Made by a program: the position numbers and the translations under genes | NCBI GenBank assembly: GCA_019415335.1 | Contig: DXKH01000051.1 | Location: forward strand, 69,457 to 133,456 | Direction: 5' to 3' | DNA length: 64,000 bases | Source: Citrobacter sp. | GTDB lineage: Bacteria; Pseudomonadota; Gammaproteobacteria; Enterobacterales; Enterobacteriaceae | Notes under the pieces: model-generated | Database searches by the model: none | Told to the model about the DNA's origin: nothing | Seen by the model: the letters and a program-made list of their open reading frames with translations, nothing else | In this document: piece after piece, positions 43,001 to 52,101 of the stretch | How positions within the stretch are numbered: position 1 is the stretch's first letter | Layout: each line of letters opens with the position of its first letter

Positions 43001-43388
43001 GCGACGACAACTGAAACAACTTACGTTTATCAGTATCGTCTGTCAGATAGTGGCGTAATAGCGCGAAGTCGTCATGATCCAGCAGTTGCGGGAGCAGCGT
43101 CATCAACTTCCAGCTCATACTTTGTTTATTGAAGGCGCTCTCTTTGGGGATCTCCGGCAGTACGCGGACGAACATATCCCAGATAAAGCTTGCCGGGAGC
43201 GGGAATTCTATGTTGGCAGCAATGCCAAATTTCTGCGAAAGGGTCATCTGTAACCACTGCGCCATCCCGGTACTTTGTACCAGAATCATTTCCGGCTCAA
43301 AGGGATCGTCCAGCCGTTCGCGCTCAACAATGAACTCCATCAATGCTTCCAGCACATCCAGACGATTTGAGTGGTAGACCCTTAACAT
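40026..43388 (-). CDS. recC: Exodeoxyribonuclease V gamma subunit RecC
   Basis: Scaffold of RecBCD; splits the DNA strands and recognises Chi. 1120 residues. Inactive helicase and nuclease folds: no Walker A lysine is seen, as expected for the family. Start ATG 43386-43388 (MLRVYHSNRLDVLEALME) is chosen over one five codons upstream. Ends FRFN with a TAG stop, two residues shorter than my recollection of E. coli. Lies 15 bases after ppdC in one co-oriented run; ptrA starts 119 bases downstream. Confidence 0.97.
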   Translation of the reverse strand: MLRVYHSNRLDVLEALMEFIVERERLDDPFEPEMILVQSTGMAQWLQMTLSQKFGIAANIEFPLPASFIWDMFVRVLPEIPKESAFNKQSMSWKLMTLLPQLLDHDDFALLRHYLTDDTDKRKLFQLSSRAADLFDQYLVYRPEWLTQWEAGRTVEGLGEAQSWQAPLWKALVEYTDALGQPRWHRANLYQRFIQTLENAERCPAGLPSRVFICGISALPPVYLQALQALGKHIDIHLLFTNPCRYYWGDIKDPAYLAKLLARQRRHSFEDRHLPLFRDNANAESLFNGDGEQDVGNPMLASWGKLGRDYIYLLSELENSQELDAFVDITPDNLLHNIQADILELENHAVAGVSLEEYSRSDNKRRLDPNDTSVTFHVCHSPQREVEVLHDRLLAMLEADPTLTPRDIIVMVADIDSYSPFIQAVFGSAPAERYLPYAISDRRARQSHPVLQAFISLLSLPDSRFVSEDVLALLDVPVLAARFNISEEGLRYLRLWVNESGIRWGIDDDNVRELELPATGQHTWQFGLTRMLLGYAMESAQGEWQSVLPYDESSGLIAELVGHLASLLMQLNLWRRGLAQERPLEEWLPVCREMLNDFFLPDAETEAAMTLIEQQWQAIIAEGIEAKYDDAVPLSLLRDELAQRLDQERISQRFLAGPVNICTLMPMRSIPFKVVCLLGMNDGVYPRQLAPLGFDLMSQKPMRGDRSRRDDDRYLFLEALISAQQSLYISYIGRSIQDNSERFPSVLVQELLDYIGQSHYLPGDEALTSDESEKRVKAHIARLHTRMPFDAQNFLPGEQQSYASEWLPAASRRGEAHSDFVQPLAFDMPETLNLETLQRFWAHPVRAFFQQRLQVNFRSEESEIPDTEPFTLEGLTRYQLNQQLLNALVEQDDAERLFRRFRAAGDLPYGAYGEILWEAQYQEMLTLADRIVACRQPSQSLEVDLHCNGVQLTGWLPQVQEDGLLRWRPSLISISQGVQLWLEHLVYCACGGKGESRLFLRKDGEWRFPPLEQEQALGYLAQLIDGYREGMSAPLLVLPESGGAWIKTCYDAANDAMLDDDDTRQKARMKFMQAYEGNMVVRGEGEDIWYQRLWRQLDSETYEAIILQSQRYLLPLFRFN

Positions 43389-43403
43389 AGAGACTCCTGA
43401 CAA

Positions 43404-43724
43404 CTAACGGTTCGGGCAGTGCAGGCGTGTCATTTTTCCCTGCCTGCCCTGAGGTGAAGATAGCGTAACGCTGATGCTGACACATCCCGCCTGCGTTGTC
43501 TGCATCCGGTTAACCTGCCAGTTAACAGGAGGCGAAAACGAACGCAGTTGCGTCTGCTGCCAGCCCTGCCGCCAGAGCTGAAGATACTGGCCCCTGATGA
43601 AAAAACTGTTCATCAGCGCACGCTGATACCCTGAAAGTGCCGTCACCACCATCACCATGAGGACCATTGCCAGTATCACCTCAGGCAAGCTAAACCCGCG
43701 CTGGCGGCTCAGGGGAGCTGGCAT
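43404..43724 (-). CDS. ppdC: Prepilin-peptidase-dependent protein C (PpdC)
   Basis: Type IV pseudopilin-like protein, 106 residues. The prepilin motif is [20 protein letters not shown]: a short positively charged leader, G|F cleavage site and a glutamate at position 5 of the mature protein, followed by the hydrophobic helix. Role unproven; E. coli paralogues are thought to be part of a cryptic pilus or secretion system. Overlaps ygdB by 16 bases and is 15 bases upstream of recC. Confidence 0.88.
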   Translation of the reverse strand: MPAPLSRQRGFSLPEVILAMVLMVMVVTALSGYQRALMNSFFIRGQYLQLWRQGWQQTQLRSFSPPVNWQVNRMQTTQAGCVSISVTLSSPQGRQGKMTRLHCPNR

Positions 43725-44116
43725 AGCGCGACCTCCCGTAGCGGACAGAAATCGCTCCAGCCATGGGGAAAAAAAACAACGCTTTCCTCCTGTTGTTCAC
43801 CTTCTCGCCATACGGATGTTCCCTGATAGCTGGCAATAAGCAACGCGCGACTGTTGGCGAGTCTGCGCAGGCAGACGGGGACATTGGCTTCCCCATAGTA
43901 TCGACACGGTTTATCTGAACTTATCGACCATGGCTGCACTCTCCCCCACTCCATGGCTGATTGCACGATAGCCTGACGTTGCAAAGCCTGACTTTCTATC
44001 GCCACCCGCGAAGCAAAACTGCTCTGCTGCTGGTTAACCCCCTGCAACAGCAGGCTGCCGAGGACCAACAGCAGCAGAACCAGCGCCAGTGAGGAGACGC
44101 CCCGTTCGCGATTCAT
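43709..44116 (-). CDS. ygdB: Pseudopilin-associated protein YgdB (DUF2509)
   Basis: 135 residues with one N-terminal hydrophobic helix ([20 protein letters not shown]), resembling a PilX/GspK-like pseudopilin leader but lacking glutamate at position 5. The C-terminal domain has four cysteines (CRYYG, CLRR, CPLRE, CQLP), possibly disulfide-bonded in the periplasm. ATG overlaps the ppdB stop by four bases; its end overlaps ppdC. Confidence 0.88.
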   Translation of the reverse strand: MNRERGVSSLALVLLLLVLGSLLLQGVNQQQSSFASRVAIESQALQRQAIVQSAMEWGRVQPWSISSDKPCRYYGEANVPVCLRRLANSRALLIASYQGTSVWREGEQQEESVVFFPHGWSDFCPLREVALCQLP

Positions 44117-44676
44117 AAATTAAAGCCAGTGACGCTATAGTGCGCGTCGGCTATGGTTTGCGGATCCGCCCGGCTAACGCCGCGCAGATGTAAGGTCAGC
44201 TCCGGCGCAAAGCCTGCGATATCAAGGCGGGCAACCTCAAATGCCGTAATCTGCACAACATCAGGGTCAGTTATTTTATCCCATCCTTTTCCGCTGCACG
44301 TTTTTGCGCCGCGCTGGGTCTCCAGCACGTTGTCATTCAGGCGAAACCCGGTTTGTTCAGCCTCTTTCACCGGCTCGTTTTCCCAGACGCCATTTGCGTT
44401 GGCATCCCACTGTACGATGATGCACTGACCCGCATCGGCAATGTTTAACCCCTCACCACTGCAACTACCGTGACAGTATCCCGCGCGTTGAAGGTGCTTC
44501 GCGACGGTGTACACCCGCTGCCACATGTCATCCTCCAGCGCGAGTTTGCGGGTCTGCTGCAAAATATCGCGCTGTAACGCCGGTAAAAATCGGGCGGCCC
44601 CCAGCAACAGTACGCTGCTGATAGACATCGCAATCAGTACCTCAAGCAGAGAAAAACCGTGTTCTCTCACTGACAA
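44113..44676 (-). CDS. ppdB: Prepilin-peptidase-dependent protein B (PpdB)
   Basis: Pseudopilin, 187 residues with a TTG start at 44674-44676 ([18 protein letters not shown]), exactly the E. coli length. The cleavage motif HGFSLLEV and hydrophobic helix follow. A GTG two codons later (44668-44670) is an alternative start. The start lies inside the last codons of ppdA, an overlap of ten bases, so no separate ribosome site is needed. An upstream ATG at 44916 would add about 80 residues of ppdA-antiframe sequence and is rejected. Contains paired cysteines (AGYCHGSC). Confidence 0.85.
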   Translation of the reverse strand: MSVREHGFSLLEVLIAMSISSVLLLGAARFLPALQRDILQQTRKLALEDDMWQRVYTVAKHLQRAGYCHGSCSGEGLNIADAGQCIIVQWDANANGVWENEPVKEAEQTGFRLNDNVLETQRGAKTCSGKGWDKITDPDVVQITAFEVARLDIAGFAPELTLHLRGVSRADPQTIADAHYSVTGFNL

Positions 44677-45137
44677 CCCTGAGTATCGTCGCGCTCGCAC
44701 AGGCGAATTCGTCCCCAGGGTGAAACCACCACCCGCCACTCGCCTGCCGCATTTTTCAGGCGAATATTCCCCGGCCATGCAGTATTGCGTTGACCATAAA
44801 ACGCCAGCGAGGCGGTGATCCCGACGAGGTCGACATCGCGCCAGAGCGGCACAAAAACGAGCGCAGAGCGCGGTGTACAGGTATTTCGTGATGCTGTCGA
44901 ACTGACAAGACACCATGACGCGTCCTCCCTGATGGCGGTAATGATGTGATCGCGGTTATGCCAGTTGGCGTCCTCCCGTAACTGCAGCAAGAAATCGCGC
45001 AGTTGACAGGCGGTCTGCCAGAGGTGTTGCTGTTGCTGCCACTGTTGCCAGCCGTAGAGCCCTGTTGCACTCAGGCTGATAATGATAAGCATCGCGACCA
45101 GCGTTTCGATGAGCGTATAGCCCTGTTGTGTATTCAT
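44667..45137 (-). CDS. ppdA: Prepilin-peptidase-dependent protein A (PpdA)
   Basis: Pseudopilin, 156 residues, the family length. Leader [20 protein letters not shown] has the G|Y cleavage site, the glutamate at mature position 5 and the helix. GspH-like C-terminal domain with several cysteines. First of the overlapping ppdA-ppdB-ygdB-ppdC set that leads into recC. Upstream, 45138-45272 is non-coding up to the thyA terminator. Confidence 0.9.
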   Translation of the reverse strand: MNTQQGYTLIETLVAMLIIISLSATGLYGWQQWQQQQHLWQTACQLRDFLLQLREDANWHNRDHIITAIREDASWCLVSSTASRNTCTPRSALVFVPLWRDVDLVGITASLAFYGQRNTAWPGNIRLKNAAGEWRVVVSPWGRIRLCERDDTQGCQ

Positions 45138-45272
45138 GGCGGCAGTATGACGTGTCGGGAGGTTAAAACGAGGCGAGAATTCAGGTTTTTCGGCGTATTA
45201 CGCGGGAAATTTACCTTGTTGCAGCAGGTTGCAAAAATTCAGGAATCCACGCCGAAAAGCCAAAAACTGGAT

Positions 45273-45302
45273 AAAAAAAACCGACGCACTGAGGCGCCGG
45301 CT
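45273..45302 (-). terminator. Terminator of thyA
   Basis: On the minus strand, CCGGCGC-CTCA-GTGCGTCGG followed by eight T, 20 bases after the thyA stop. It probably only partly separates lgt-thyA from ppdA. Confidence 0.7.
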
Positions 45303-45321
45303 ATGACAGGATGAGGCCAGT

Positions 45322-46116
45322 TTAGATAGCAACCGGCGCTTTAATCCCCGGATGCGGGTCGTAACCTTCGATTTCAAAATCTTCGAAACGGTAGTCGAAG
45401 AGGGAATCGGGTTTACGTTTGATCATCAGTTTCGGCAGCGCGCGCGGCTCGCGAGTCAGTTGCAGGTGCGTCTGCTCCATATGGTTACTGTACAGATGCG
45501 TGTCACCGCCGGTCCAGACGAAATCACCGACCGCCAGATCGCACTGTTGCGCCATCATATGCACCAGCAGCGCGTAGCTGGCGATGTTAAACGGCAGACC
45601 AAGGAACACGTCGCAGGAGCGCTGATACAGCTGGCAAGAGAGCTTGCCGTCTGCGACATAGAACTGGAAGAACGCGTGACACGGTGCCAGCGCCATTTTA
45701 TCCAGTTCGCCGACGTTCCACGCCGAAACGATAATACGGCGTGAATCCGGATCATTTTTCAACTGGTTCAGCACCGTCGTGATCTGGTCAATGTGACGGC
45801 CGTCCGGCGTCGGCCAGGCGCGCCACTGTTTGCCGTAGACCGGGCCCAGGTTGCCGTTTTCATCTGCCCATTCGTCCCAGATGGAGACGTTATTTTCGTG
45901 CAGATAGGCCACATTGGTGTCACCTTGCAGGAACCACAACAGCTCGTGGATGATGGAGCGCAGGTGGCAACGTTTTGTCGTCACCAGCGGGAATCCTTCC
46001 TGCAGGTTAAAACGCATCTGATGACCAAAAATGGAAAGCGTTCCGGTTCCGGTACGGTCGTTTTTCTGTGTGCCTTCATCCAGCACTTTTTGCATCAGTT
46101 CTAAATACTGTTTCAT
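45322..46116 (-). CDS. thyA: Thymidylate synthase ThyA
   Basis: Methylates dUMP to dTMP with methylenetetrahydrofolate. 264 residues, exactly the E. coli length. The catalytic cysteine is C146 in [12 protein letters not shown]; the phosphate-binding arginine loop is [13 protein letters not shown], and the dUMP-binding block is [19 protein letters not shown]. Starts six bases after the lgt stop, so lgt-thyA is one operon. Confidence 0.98.
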   Translation of the reverse strand: MKQYLELMQKVLDEGTQKNDRTGTGTLSIFGHQMRFNLQEGFPLVTTKRCHLRSIIHELLWFLQGDTNVAYLHENNVSIWDEWADENGNLGPVYGKQWRAWPTPDGRHIDQITTVLNQLKNDPDSRRIIVSAWNVGELDKMALAPCHAFFQFYVADGKLSCQLYQRSCDVFLGLPFNIASYALLVHMMAQQCDLAVGDFVWTGGDTHLYSNHMEQTHLQLTREPRALPKLMIKRKPDSLFDYRFEDFEIEGYDPHPGIKAPVAI

Positions 46117-46122
46117 GGTTCC

Positions 46123-46998
46123 TCAGGAAACGTGTTGCGGTGGGCGACGGCGATAGGCCCAAACCATCATGATCACACCAGCGACAATCATCGGAATCGA
46201 GAGGATCTGTCCCATGCTGATGTACTGTACCCATTCGCCGGTGAACTGCTGATCCGGCTGACGGAAGAATTCAACGATGATACGAAACGCGCCGTAGCCA
46301 ATCAAAAACAGTCCGGAGACGGAGCCCATCGGGCGCGGTTTACGAATAAACAGGTTAAGAATGATAAACAGCACTACCCCCTCCAGCGCCATCTCATAGA
46401 GCTGAGACGCGTGTCGCGGCAGGGAGCCATAGGTATCGAAAATGGATTGCCATTGCGGGTTGGTTTGCAGCAGCAGGATATCTTCGGTACGTGACCCAGG
46501 GAAGAGCATGGAGTAAGAGAAATTCGGGTCGACACGGCCCCACAGTTCGCCGTTGATAAAGTTGCCCAGACGCCCGGCTCCCAGGCCAAAGGGGATCAGC
46601 GGAGCAATGAAATCAGAGACCTGGAAGAAATTGCGTTTCGTGCGTTTGGCGAAAATGATCATCACCAGAATCACACCAATCAGACCACCGTGGAAAGACA
46701 TGCCCCCGTCCCAGACGCGGAACAAGTAGAGCGGATTATCCAGGAACAGCGGGAAGTTATAAAACAGTACGTAGCCAATACGCCCACCGAGGAAGACGCC
46801 GAGGAAACCTGCATAGAGTAAGTTTTCGACTTCATTTTTGGTCCAGCCACTGCCCGGGCGATTGGCACGGCGCGTCGCCAGCCACATCGCGAAAATAAAG
46901 CCCACCAGATACATCAAGCCGTACCAGTGAAGTGCAACGGGTCCAATTGAGAAAATGACCGGATCGAATTCCGGAAAATGCAGATAGCTACTGGTCAT
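46123..46998 (-). CDS. lgt: Prolipoprotein diacylglyceryl transferase Lgt
   Basis: Inner-membrane enzyme that adds diacylglycerol to the lipobox cysteine of prolipoproteins, the first lipoprotein-maturation step. 291 residues, seven hydrophobic segments. Essential residues H103 (MSFHGGLIG) and R143 with N146 ([12 protein letters not shown]) are present. Essential in E. coli; cotranscribed with thyA. It would serve the lipoproteins YgdI, YgdR and MltA encoded here. Confidence 0.98.
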   Translation of the reverse strand: MTSSYLHFPEFDPVIFSIGPVALHWYGLMYLVGFIFAMWLATRRANRPGSGWTKNEVENLLYAGFLGVFLGGRIGYVLFYNFPLFLDNPLYLFRVWDGGMSFHGGLIGVILVMIIFAKRTKRNFFQVSDFIAPLIPFGLGAGRLGNFINGELWGRVDPNFSYSMLFPGSRTEDILLLQTNPQWQSIFDTYGSLPRHASQLYEMALEGVVLFIILNLFIRKPRPMGSVSGLFLIGYGAFRIIVEFFRQPDQQFTGEWVQYISMGQILSIPMIVAGVIMMVWAYRRRPPQHVS

Positions 46999-47146
46999 CT
47001 GTCACCACAAGTTCTTGTTATTCCGCTGAAAAAACTCAGCGAGCGATATGCGCACCCACAGTTTACAGGCGCTCCAAAGGAGCGAATGATAGCATATGAG
47101 GTTCTGCGAGGCTGTCGGGAAGATGTAAAAGATCTGTATAGCGCTT

Positions 47147-49393
47147 TTACAACCCCCCGCGAATCAGACCGCCCATACCGCGACGCTCCATAAACGCCGC
47201 TACCTGATGGCGCACTTCCGTTGCCAGTTGCGCCTCAAGGCTGCGCTGGGCAAGGATTTTAGCCTCTTCGTAATCAATGTGGCGCAGCAGATATTTCACG
47301 CGCGCGACAGAGCGACCGTTCATTGAGAGATGGCGGAAACCCAGCCCAATCAGGATGGTCACACACATCGGATCGCCCGCCATTTCTCCACACACGCGTA
47401 GGTCGATATCGCTGCGCTCAGCTTCCTGCGCAATCATCGACAGTGCGCGTAACATCCCCGGGTGCAGACTGTCATAGATGCTGGCGACACGCGTATTGTT
47501 GCGATCCACCGCCAGCACGTACTGGGTCAGATCGTTAGTCCCGACGGAGATAAAATCGATGCGGCTTGCCAGGTTCGGCAGCATAAAGACCATCGACGGC
47601 ACTTCCAGCATGATCCCGATACGCGGTTTCGGAATCGCGTAACCGATCATCTCTTCCACTTCGCGCCCGGCACGTTCAATCAGGCGGCGCGCTTCATCCA
47701 CCTCATCGATACTGGTTACCATTGGCAGCAGAATACTCAGGTTGCCCGTCGCCGCATTGGCGCGCAGCATCGCCCGCACCTGGACAAGGAAGATCTCCGG
47801 TTGATCGAGCGTAATGCGGATTCCTCGCCAGCCCAGACAGGGATTCTCCTCACTGATCGGCATGTACGGCAACTGTTTGTCCGCCCCCACGTCCAGCGTT
47901 CGCAGCGTCACCGGCTTGTCGTTAAACATCTGCAACATGCCCTGATACTGCGCCACCTGCTCTTCTTCCGAAGGGAAACCGCTTTGCAGCATAAAGGGGA
48001 TTTCGGTGCGATACAGGCCAATGCCGTCGATACGACTGCCCAGCTTTTCTTCATGCTCCGGGCTGAGCCCCGCGTTCAGCATAACTTTGACCCGCTCGCC
48101 GCTTTTCAGTTGTGCGGGTAAGTTGACGTCATCTTCAGCCAGACGGCTAAGCTCGTTCTCTTCGCTGATAAGCCGCTGATATTCCTGGATCAATACCGGT
48201 TCAGGATCGACCAGCAGCTCACCGCGATAGCCATCCACCACCAGCGTACGCCGGTGTAGCACCGACGGCTGGATATCAGCCCCCATTACGGTGGGAATGC
48301 CCAGGGCGCGGACCATGATCGCGGCATGAGAGTTGGCCGCCCCGTCGCGAACAACGACGCCTGCCAGCCGGTCCTGCGGCAGTTCCGCTAACGTCGTGGC
48401 GGAGAGTTCGTCAGCCACCAGCACGAAACGTTCTGGCCAGGCATTTGGCCCTTGTATGGAATCATCGAGATGAAACAGCAGGCGCTGGCCCAGCGCACGC
48501 AAGTCGCCCGCACGCTCTTTGAGATAGTTATCGCTCAGCGCGGCAAACTGTTCAGCAAACTTTTCGATGATGGTTTTGACCGCCCACTCCGCCACCGAGC
48601 CGTTATCGACTTCGGTAAACAGTTCACGTCGCAGGCGAGCATCAGAGAGCAGGTGCGAATAGAGATCGAATATCGCGGCGGTCTCTTTCTGGGCGCCCGC
48701 GGCAAACCGCTTACTGTAACGGCGAAACTCATTTGCCGCCTCTTCCAGCGCGCCGGTCAGGCGCTCACGCTCCAGAGCAGGGTCCAGCGTCGAGGCCTGA
48801 TACACCTGCTCCATCAGCGGTAGTGTCGCATCCTGCCAGCCTTCTGCGATCGCCACGCCCGGCGCCGCCGGTAGCGCACGAATGCGCGTCTGACGATACT
48901 GGCCGAACAGAGCGGTAAGCTGAGATTGTGACAGGATCGCCGCCATCTGCGTGGCGAGCGTAACCAGGAAAGATTCTTCGCTTTCATCGTACTGGCGCAG
49001 TTCGCGCTGCTGTACAACGAGGACACCCAGCAGTTGACGACGCTGAATGATTGGCACCCCGAGGAAGGCACGGAAGCGCTCTTCTTTTACCGAGGGGATG
49101 TATTTAAAGCTGGGATGTTTTTGCGCATCGGCGAGGTTGATCGGTTCCGCCAGCCTGCCAACCAGGCCGACGATACCTTCATCAAACGCGAGTGCGACAG
49201 TGCGACCGCGCGGTTTTTTAAGCCCCCGCGTCGCCATGAGGTAATAACAACGCCGGTCATGATCGGCCAGATAAACCGAGCAGACCTCTGTATCCATCGC
49301 AAGACAGATGTCAGTAACCAGAATATTCAGCGCTTCATTAAGACGCGGAGCACTGGCCACCTTTTCGACTATTTCGCGCAGGCGGGTGAGCAT
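47147..49393 (-). CDS. ptsP: PTS-Ntr enzyme I, PtsP
   Basis: First phosphotransferase of the nitrogen-related PTS, passing phosphate from PEP to NPr. 748 residues. N-terminal GAF domain (about 1-160, sensing glutamine/alpha-ketoglutarate) followed by the enzyme I N domain with the phosphorylated histidine in GAANSHAAIMVRALGIP (about residue 356), and the PEP-binding barrel with VCGEMAGDP. Starts 12 bases after rppH, so rppH-ptsP is an operon. Confidence 0.96.
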   Translation of the reverse strand: MLTRLREIVEKVASAPRLNEALNILVTDICLAMDTEVCSVYLADHDRRCYYLMATRGLKKPRGRTVALAFDEGIVGLVGRLAEPINLADAQKHPSFKYIPSVKEERFRAFLGVPIIQRRQLLGVLVVQQRELRQYDESEESFLVTLATQMAAILSQSQLTALFGQYRQTRIRALPAAPGVAIAEGWQDATLPLMEQVYQASTLDPALERERLTGALEEAANEFRRYSKRFAAGAQKETAAIFDLYSHLLSDARLRRELFTEVDNGSVAEWAVKTIIEKFAEQFAALSDNYLKERAGDLRALGQRLLFHLDDSIQGPNAWPERFVLVADELSATTLAELPQDRLAGVVVRDGAANSHAAIMVRALGIPTVMGADIQPSVLHRRTLVVDGYRGELLVDPEPVLIQEYQRLISEENELSRLAEDDVNLPAQLKSGERVKVMLNAGLSPEHEEKLGSRIDGIGLYRTEIPFMLQSGFPSEEEQVAQYQGMLQMFNDKPVTLRTLDVGADKQLPYMPISEENPCLGWRGIRITLDQPEIFLVQVRAMLRANAATGNLSILLPMVTSIDEVDEARRLIERAGREVEEMIGYAIPKPRIGIMLEVPSMVFMLPNLASRIDFISVGTNDLTQYVLAVDRNNTRVASIYDSLHPGMLRALSMIAQEAERSDIDLRVCGEMAGDPMCVTILIGLGFRHLSMNGRSVARVKYLLRHIDYEEAKILAQRSLEAQLATEVRHQVAAFMERRGMGGLIRGGL

Positions 49394-49405
49394 AATTTGC
49401 GTGGC

Positions 49406-49936
49406 TTAACCTCTTTTACGTCGATAAGCAGGTGTACTTTGCGGCTTCGGCGTCGCTTCCTGAAGCGCCATCACAACACTTGCGAACTCTTTCATCACCC
49501 TGCGGTAGACATCGCGTTTAAATGAAACCACTTGCCGGACTGGATACCAGTAACTTACCCAACGCCAGCCGTCGAACTCAGGAGTGCTGCTGGTTTGCAT
49601 ATTGATTTCCGCGTCCCCGCTCATCAACTGCAAAAGAAACCACTTTTGTTTCTGGCCGATACACACCGGCTTTGTATCCCAACGCACCAAACGTTTTGGT
49701 AACTTGTAACGCAACCAGTTGCGAGTAGAGGCAAGGATTCGCACATCTTTACGGCTTAACCCTACTTCTTCAAACAGTTCCCGGTACATCGCCTGTTCTG
49801 CTGATTCTCCTGGGTTTATCCCACCCTGTGGGAACTGCCAGGAGTGCTGACCAAACCGCCGGGCCCACATCACTTGCCCCTGACGATTACAAATTACGAT
49901 ACCTACATTTGGGCGGTAGCCATCGTCATCAATCAC
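49406..49936 (-). CDS. rppH: RNA pyrophosphohydrolase RppH (NudH)
   Basis: Converts 5' triphosphate ends of mRNA to monophosphate, starting RNase E-dependent decay. 176 residues. Nudix box [20 protein letters not shown] at 38-57, with the metal-binding glutamates E53, E56 and E57. C-terminal tail rich in basic residues and proline. First gene of rppH-ptsP; its upstream region (684 bases to mutH) is discussed under the DnaA boxes. Confidence 0.97.
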   Translation of the reverse strand: MIDDDGYRPNVGIVICNRQGQVMWARRFGQHSWQFPQGGINPGESAEQAMYRELFEEVGLSRKDVRILASTRNWLRYKLPKRLVRWDTKPVCIGQKQKWFLLQLMSGDAEINMQTSSTPEFDGWRWVSYWYPVRQVVSFKRDVYRRVMKEFASVVMALQEATPKPQSTPAYRRKRG

Positions 49937-50106
49937 CGGACTACCTCAACATAAACCTTATATGAGAATGATTGTTTCACACTCCTGACAGACGGTAAAC
50001 CACTGAGTTACGGCGGTGTGCATCTAATAACAATTGAATAACTCACAGTTAAAGACAAAGTTATAAACAGACACTCACCCATTTGGGCGATTTTATTCAC
50101 CTTTTC

Positions 50107-50115
50107 TGTGGATAG
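50107..50115 (-). promoter_or_regulatory. DnaA-box-like site (one mismatch)
   Basis: TGTGGATAG, the complement of CTATCCACA, one mismatch from the DnaA consensus TTATCCACA. It is the leftmost of three such sites in the rppH-mutH gap. Confidence 0.35.
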
Positions 50116-50224
50116 AGTTGTGAAGAAGTACGGAATTACTCCGGGAAAACCCGGAACAGTCTGAATAAACAGCCAACAGGGTGAAAAAAATATTTTCTTT
50201 TATTCATGAGGTTACTGGACCATT

Positions 50225-50434
50225 TTACCTCTTTCGAAGCAAAAGAGTGACAACCATCACACTGACGATCCTCAGGCTGATGAAAGATCGAACAGCGCTG
50301 ACTTTATCCACAGATTGTGCCAATAAGTTAGACACAAATTGTGTGAAAATTCGATTTTCATCGCACGTCAAGGCTGTAAATGGAAACAGTAGTCGGGGTT
50401 TTTCACAGTTATCCCATCTTTCTGTGGATAACAT
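50225..50434 (-). CDS. ygdT: YgdT-like small hypothetical protein
   Basis: Possible 69-residue protein. Its first ~43 residues (MLSTERWDNCEKPRLLFPFT onward) resemble E. coli YgdT as I recall it, a 48-residue uncharacterised protein at the same position. Here the frame continues for a further ~25 residues, ending in a hydrophobic, basic tail (SVMVVTLLLRKR). No good ribosome site is visible, and an 86-codon frame runs opposite on the plus strand. Coding status is doubtful. Confidence 0.35.
   Translation of the reverse strand: MLSTERWDNCEKPRLLFPFTALTCDENRIFTQFVSNLLAQSVDKVSAVRSFISLRIVSVMVVTLLLRKR
50304..50312 (+). promoter_or_regulatory. DnaA box (perfect)
   Basis: TTATCCACA, an exact match to the high-affinity DnaA box, inside the rppH-mutH gap and the putative ygdT frame. 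Confidence 0.5.
50423..50431 (-). promoter_or_regulatory. DnaA box (perfect, opposite strand)
   Basis: TGTGGATAA, the complement of TTATCCACA, an exact match; about 120 bases from the other perfect box and in inverted orientation, 190 bases before mutH. Confidence 0.5.
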
Positions 50435-50620
50435 GGTGTAAGATCCTGTTTAAATTCAGTGACCAGAAATGGAAAACCCGTTCAGGTGTTGCGCAACGTG
50501 TGATGCCGGAAACTAAAAACCAATATAAATCATGGCATTGAACATCCCATGTGGAAAACGATAAACTTCTTTCCCACGGTATAAAATCATTGTTCATTTT
50601 TTCACCTAAGGTGTAACACC

Positions 50621-51316
50621 ATGTCCGGACTCCATCCTTTACGCTTTCCACCGGAATCTGAAGCCCTTCTGCTCCAGCAGGCGCAACAGCTTTCGGGCTA
50701 TTCGTTAGGCGAACTGGCGGCGCTGGCAGGCATCGTTGCGCCGAAAGATCTCAAGCGGGACAAAGGCTGGATCGGCGTGTTACTGGAACTCTGGCTGGGG
50801 GCCAGCGCCGGAAGTAAACCTGAGCAGGATTTCGCAGCACTCGGCGTCGAGTTGAAAACCATTCCTGTGGATAGCCTCGGGCGGCCGCTTGAAACCACCT
50901 TTGTCTGCGTTGCACCGCTGACCGGAAACAGCGGCGTGACGTGGGAAACCAGTCACGTACGGCACAAACTGAAGCGGGTGCTGTGGATCCCGGTGGAAGG
51001 CGAGCGCAGCATTCCCCTCGTACAACGACGTGTAGGATCGCCGGTGCTGTGGAGCCCTGATGAAGAAGAAGACCGTCAGTTACGGCTCGACTGGGAAGAA
51101 TTAATGGACATGATTGTGCTCGGTCACGTTGAACGTATCACCGCCCGCCATGGCGAATTTTTACAACTGCGACCGAAGGCAGCAAATGCCAAAGCGCTCA
51201 CCGAGGCGATCGGTGCCCAAGGTGAGCCAATACTGACGTTGCCGCGTGGTTTTTACCTGAAAAAGAACTTCACGCGCGCCCTGCTGGAACGCCACTTTTT
51301 GTTACAGGAGCGTTAG
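50621..51316 (+). CDS. mutH: Methyl-directed mismatch repair endonuclease MutH
   Basis: Nicks the unmethylated strand at hemimethylated GATC sites when activated by MutS-MutL. 231 residues. Catalytic DEK triad D70, E77 and K79 exactly as in E. coli ([17 protein letters not shown]). The first ~15 residues differ most from E. coli. ATG at 50621 has only a weak ribosome site (CCTAAGGTG). Monocistronic or read into ygdQ, which begins 63 bases later. Confidence 0.96.
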   Translation: MSGLHPLRFPPESEALLLQQAQQLSGYSLGELAALAGIVAPKDLKRDKGWIGVLLELWLGASAGSKPEQDFAALGVELKTIPVDSLGRPLETTFVCVAPLTGNSGVTWETSHVRHKLKRVLWIPVEGERSIPLVQRRVGSPVLWSPDEEEDRQLRLDWEELMDMIVLGHVERITARHGEFLQLRPKAANAKALTEAIGAQGEPILTLPRGFYLKKNFTRALLERHFLLQER

Positions 51317-51379
51317 ACTTTCGCCTGGTGCCCGGGAAGCATATAATTAGCGTTTCTTTTTTTGGCAGGACTTTGTTCA

Positions 51380-52093
51380 ATGTTATTTGCATGGATAACC
51401 GATCCTAACGCCTGGCTTGCGCTCGGTACGCTGACGCTGCTGGAGATCGTGCTTGGGATCGATAATATTATTTTCCTCTCTCTGGTGGTTGCAAAACTCC
51501 CGACAGCGCAACGTGCACACGCCCGTCGTCTCGGTCTGGCGGCGGCGATGATCATGCGGCTGGCGCTGCTGGCCTCCATCGCCTGGGTGACCCGGCTGAC
51601 CAATCCGCTGTTCGAGGTGTTTGGTGAGGCCATTTCCGCCCGTGACCTGATCCTTCTGCTCGGTGGATTGTTCCTGATCTGGAAAGCGAGTAAGGAGATC
51701 CACGAATCCATTGAAGGTGAAGAAGAAGGGATGAATATGCGCGTCACCTCCTTCCTGGGGGCTATCGTGCAGATCATGCTGCTCGACATCATCTTCAGTC
51801 TGGACTCGGTGATCACGGCAGTCGGCTTGTCCGATCACCTGTTTATTATGATGGCGGCAGTGGTGATTGCCGTTGGCGTGATGATGTTTGCGGCGCGTCC
51901 TATTGGCGAGTTTGTCGACCGACATCCGTCCGTGAAGATGTTGGCGCTGTCGTTTCTGATTCTGGTGGGCTTCACGCTGATACTGGAAAGCTTCGACGTT
52001 CACGTGCCGAAGGGGTATATCTATTTCGCCATGTTCTTCTCGATTGCGGTCGAAAGCCTGAACTTGTTGCGGAACAAAAAGAACCCGCTGTAA
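51380..52093 (+). CDS. ygdQ: TerC-family inner-membrane protein YgdQ
   Basis: 237 residues, about seven to eight hydrophobic segments. TerC signature LLEIVLGIDNIIFLSLVV with the conserved D and N residues near 22-40, and a second copy LLDIIFSLDSVITAVGLSD. Family members export or co-export metals such as manganese or act in membrane protein metalation; the YgdQ role is unknown. The ATG at 51380 (MLFAWITDPNAW) follows GGCAGGA. No CBS or transporter-associated domain is fused. Confidence 0.92.
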   Translation: MLFAWITDPNAWLALGTLTLLEIVLGIDNIIFLSLVVAKLPTAQRAHARRLGLAAAMIMRLALLASIAWVTRLTNPLFEVFGEAISARDLILLLGGLFLIWKASKEIHESIEGEEEGMNMRVTSFLGAIVQIMLLDIIFSLDSVITAVGLSDHLFIMMAAVVIAVGVMMFAARPIGEFVDRHPSVKMLALSFLILVGFTLILESFDVHVPKGYIYFAMFFSIAVESLNLLRNKKNPL

Positions 52094-52101
52094 TAACTCT
52101 T

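Noticed and set aside
44677..44916. An 80-residue N-terminal extension of ppdB
   Set aside because: It would lie out of frame inside ppdA and precede the prepilin leader, which must be near the N terminus for processing.
50181..50441. An 86-codon plus-strand frame in the rppH-mutH gap
   Set aside because: No similarity recognised and it overlaps the YgdT-like frame and DnaA boxes on the other strand; the ribosome-site-like GGGTGAAAA is weak. Not supported as a gene.
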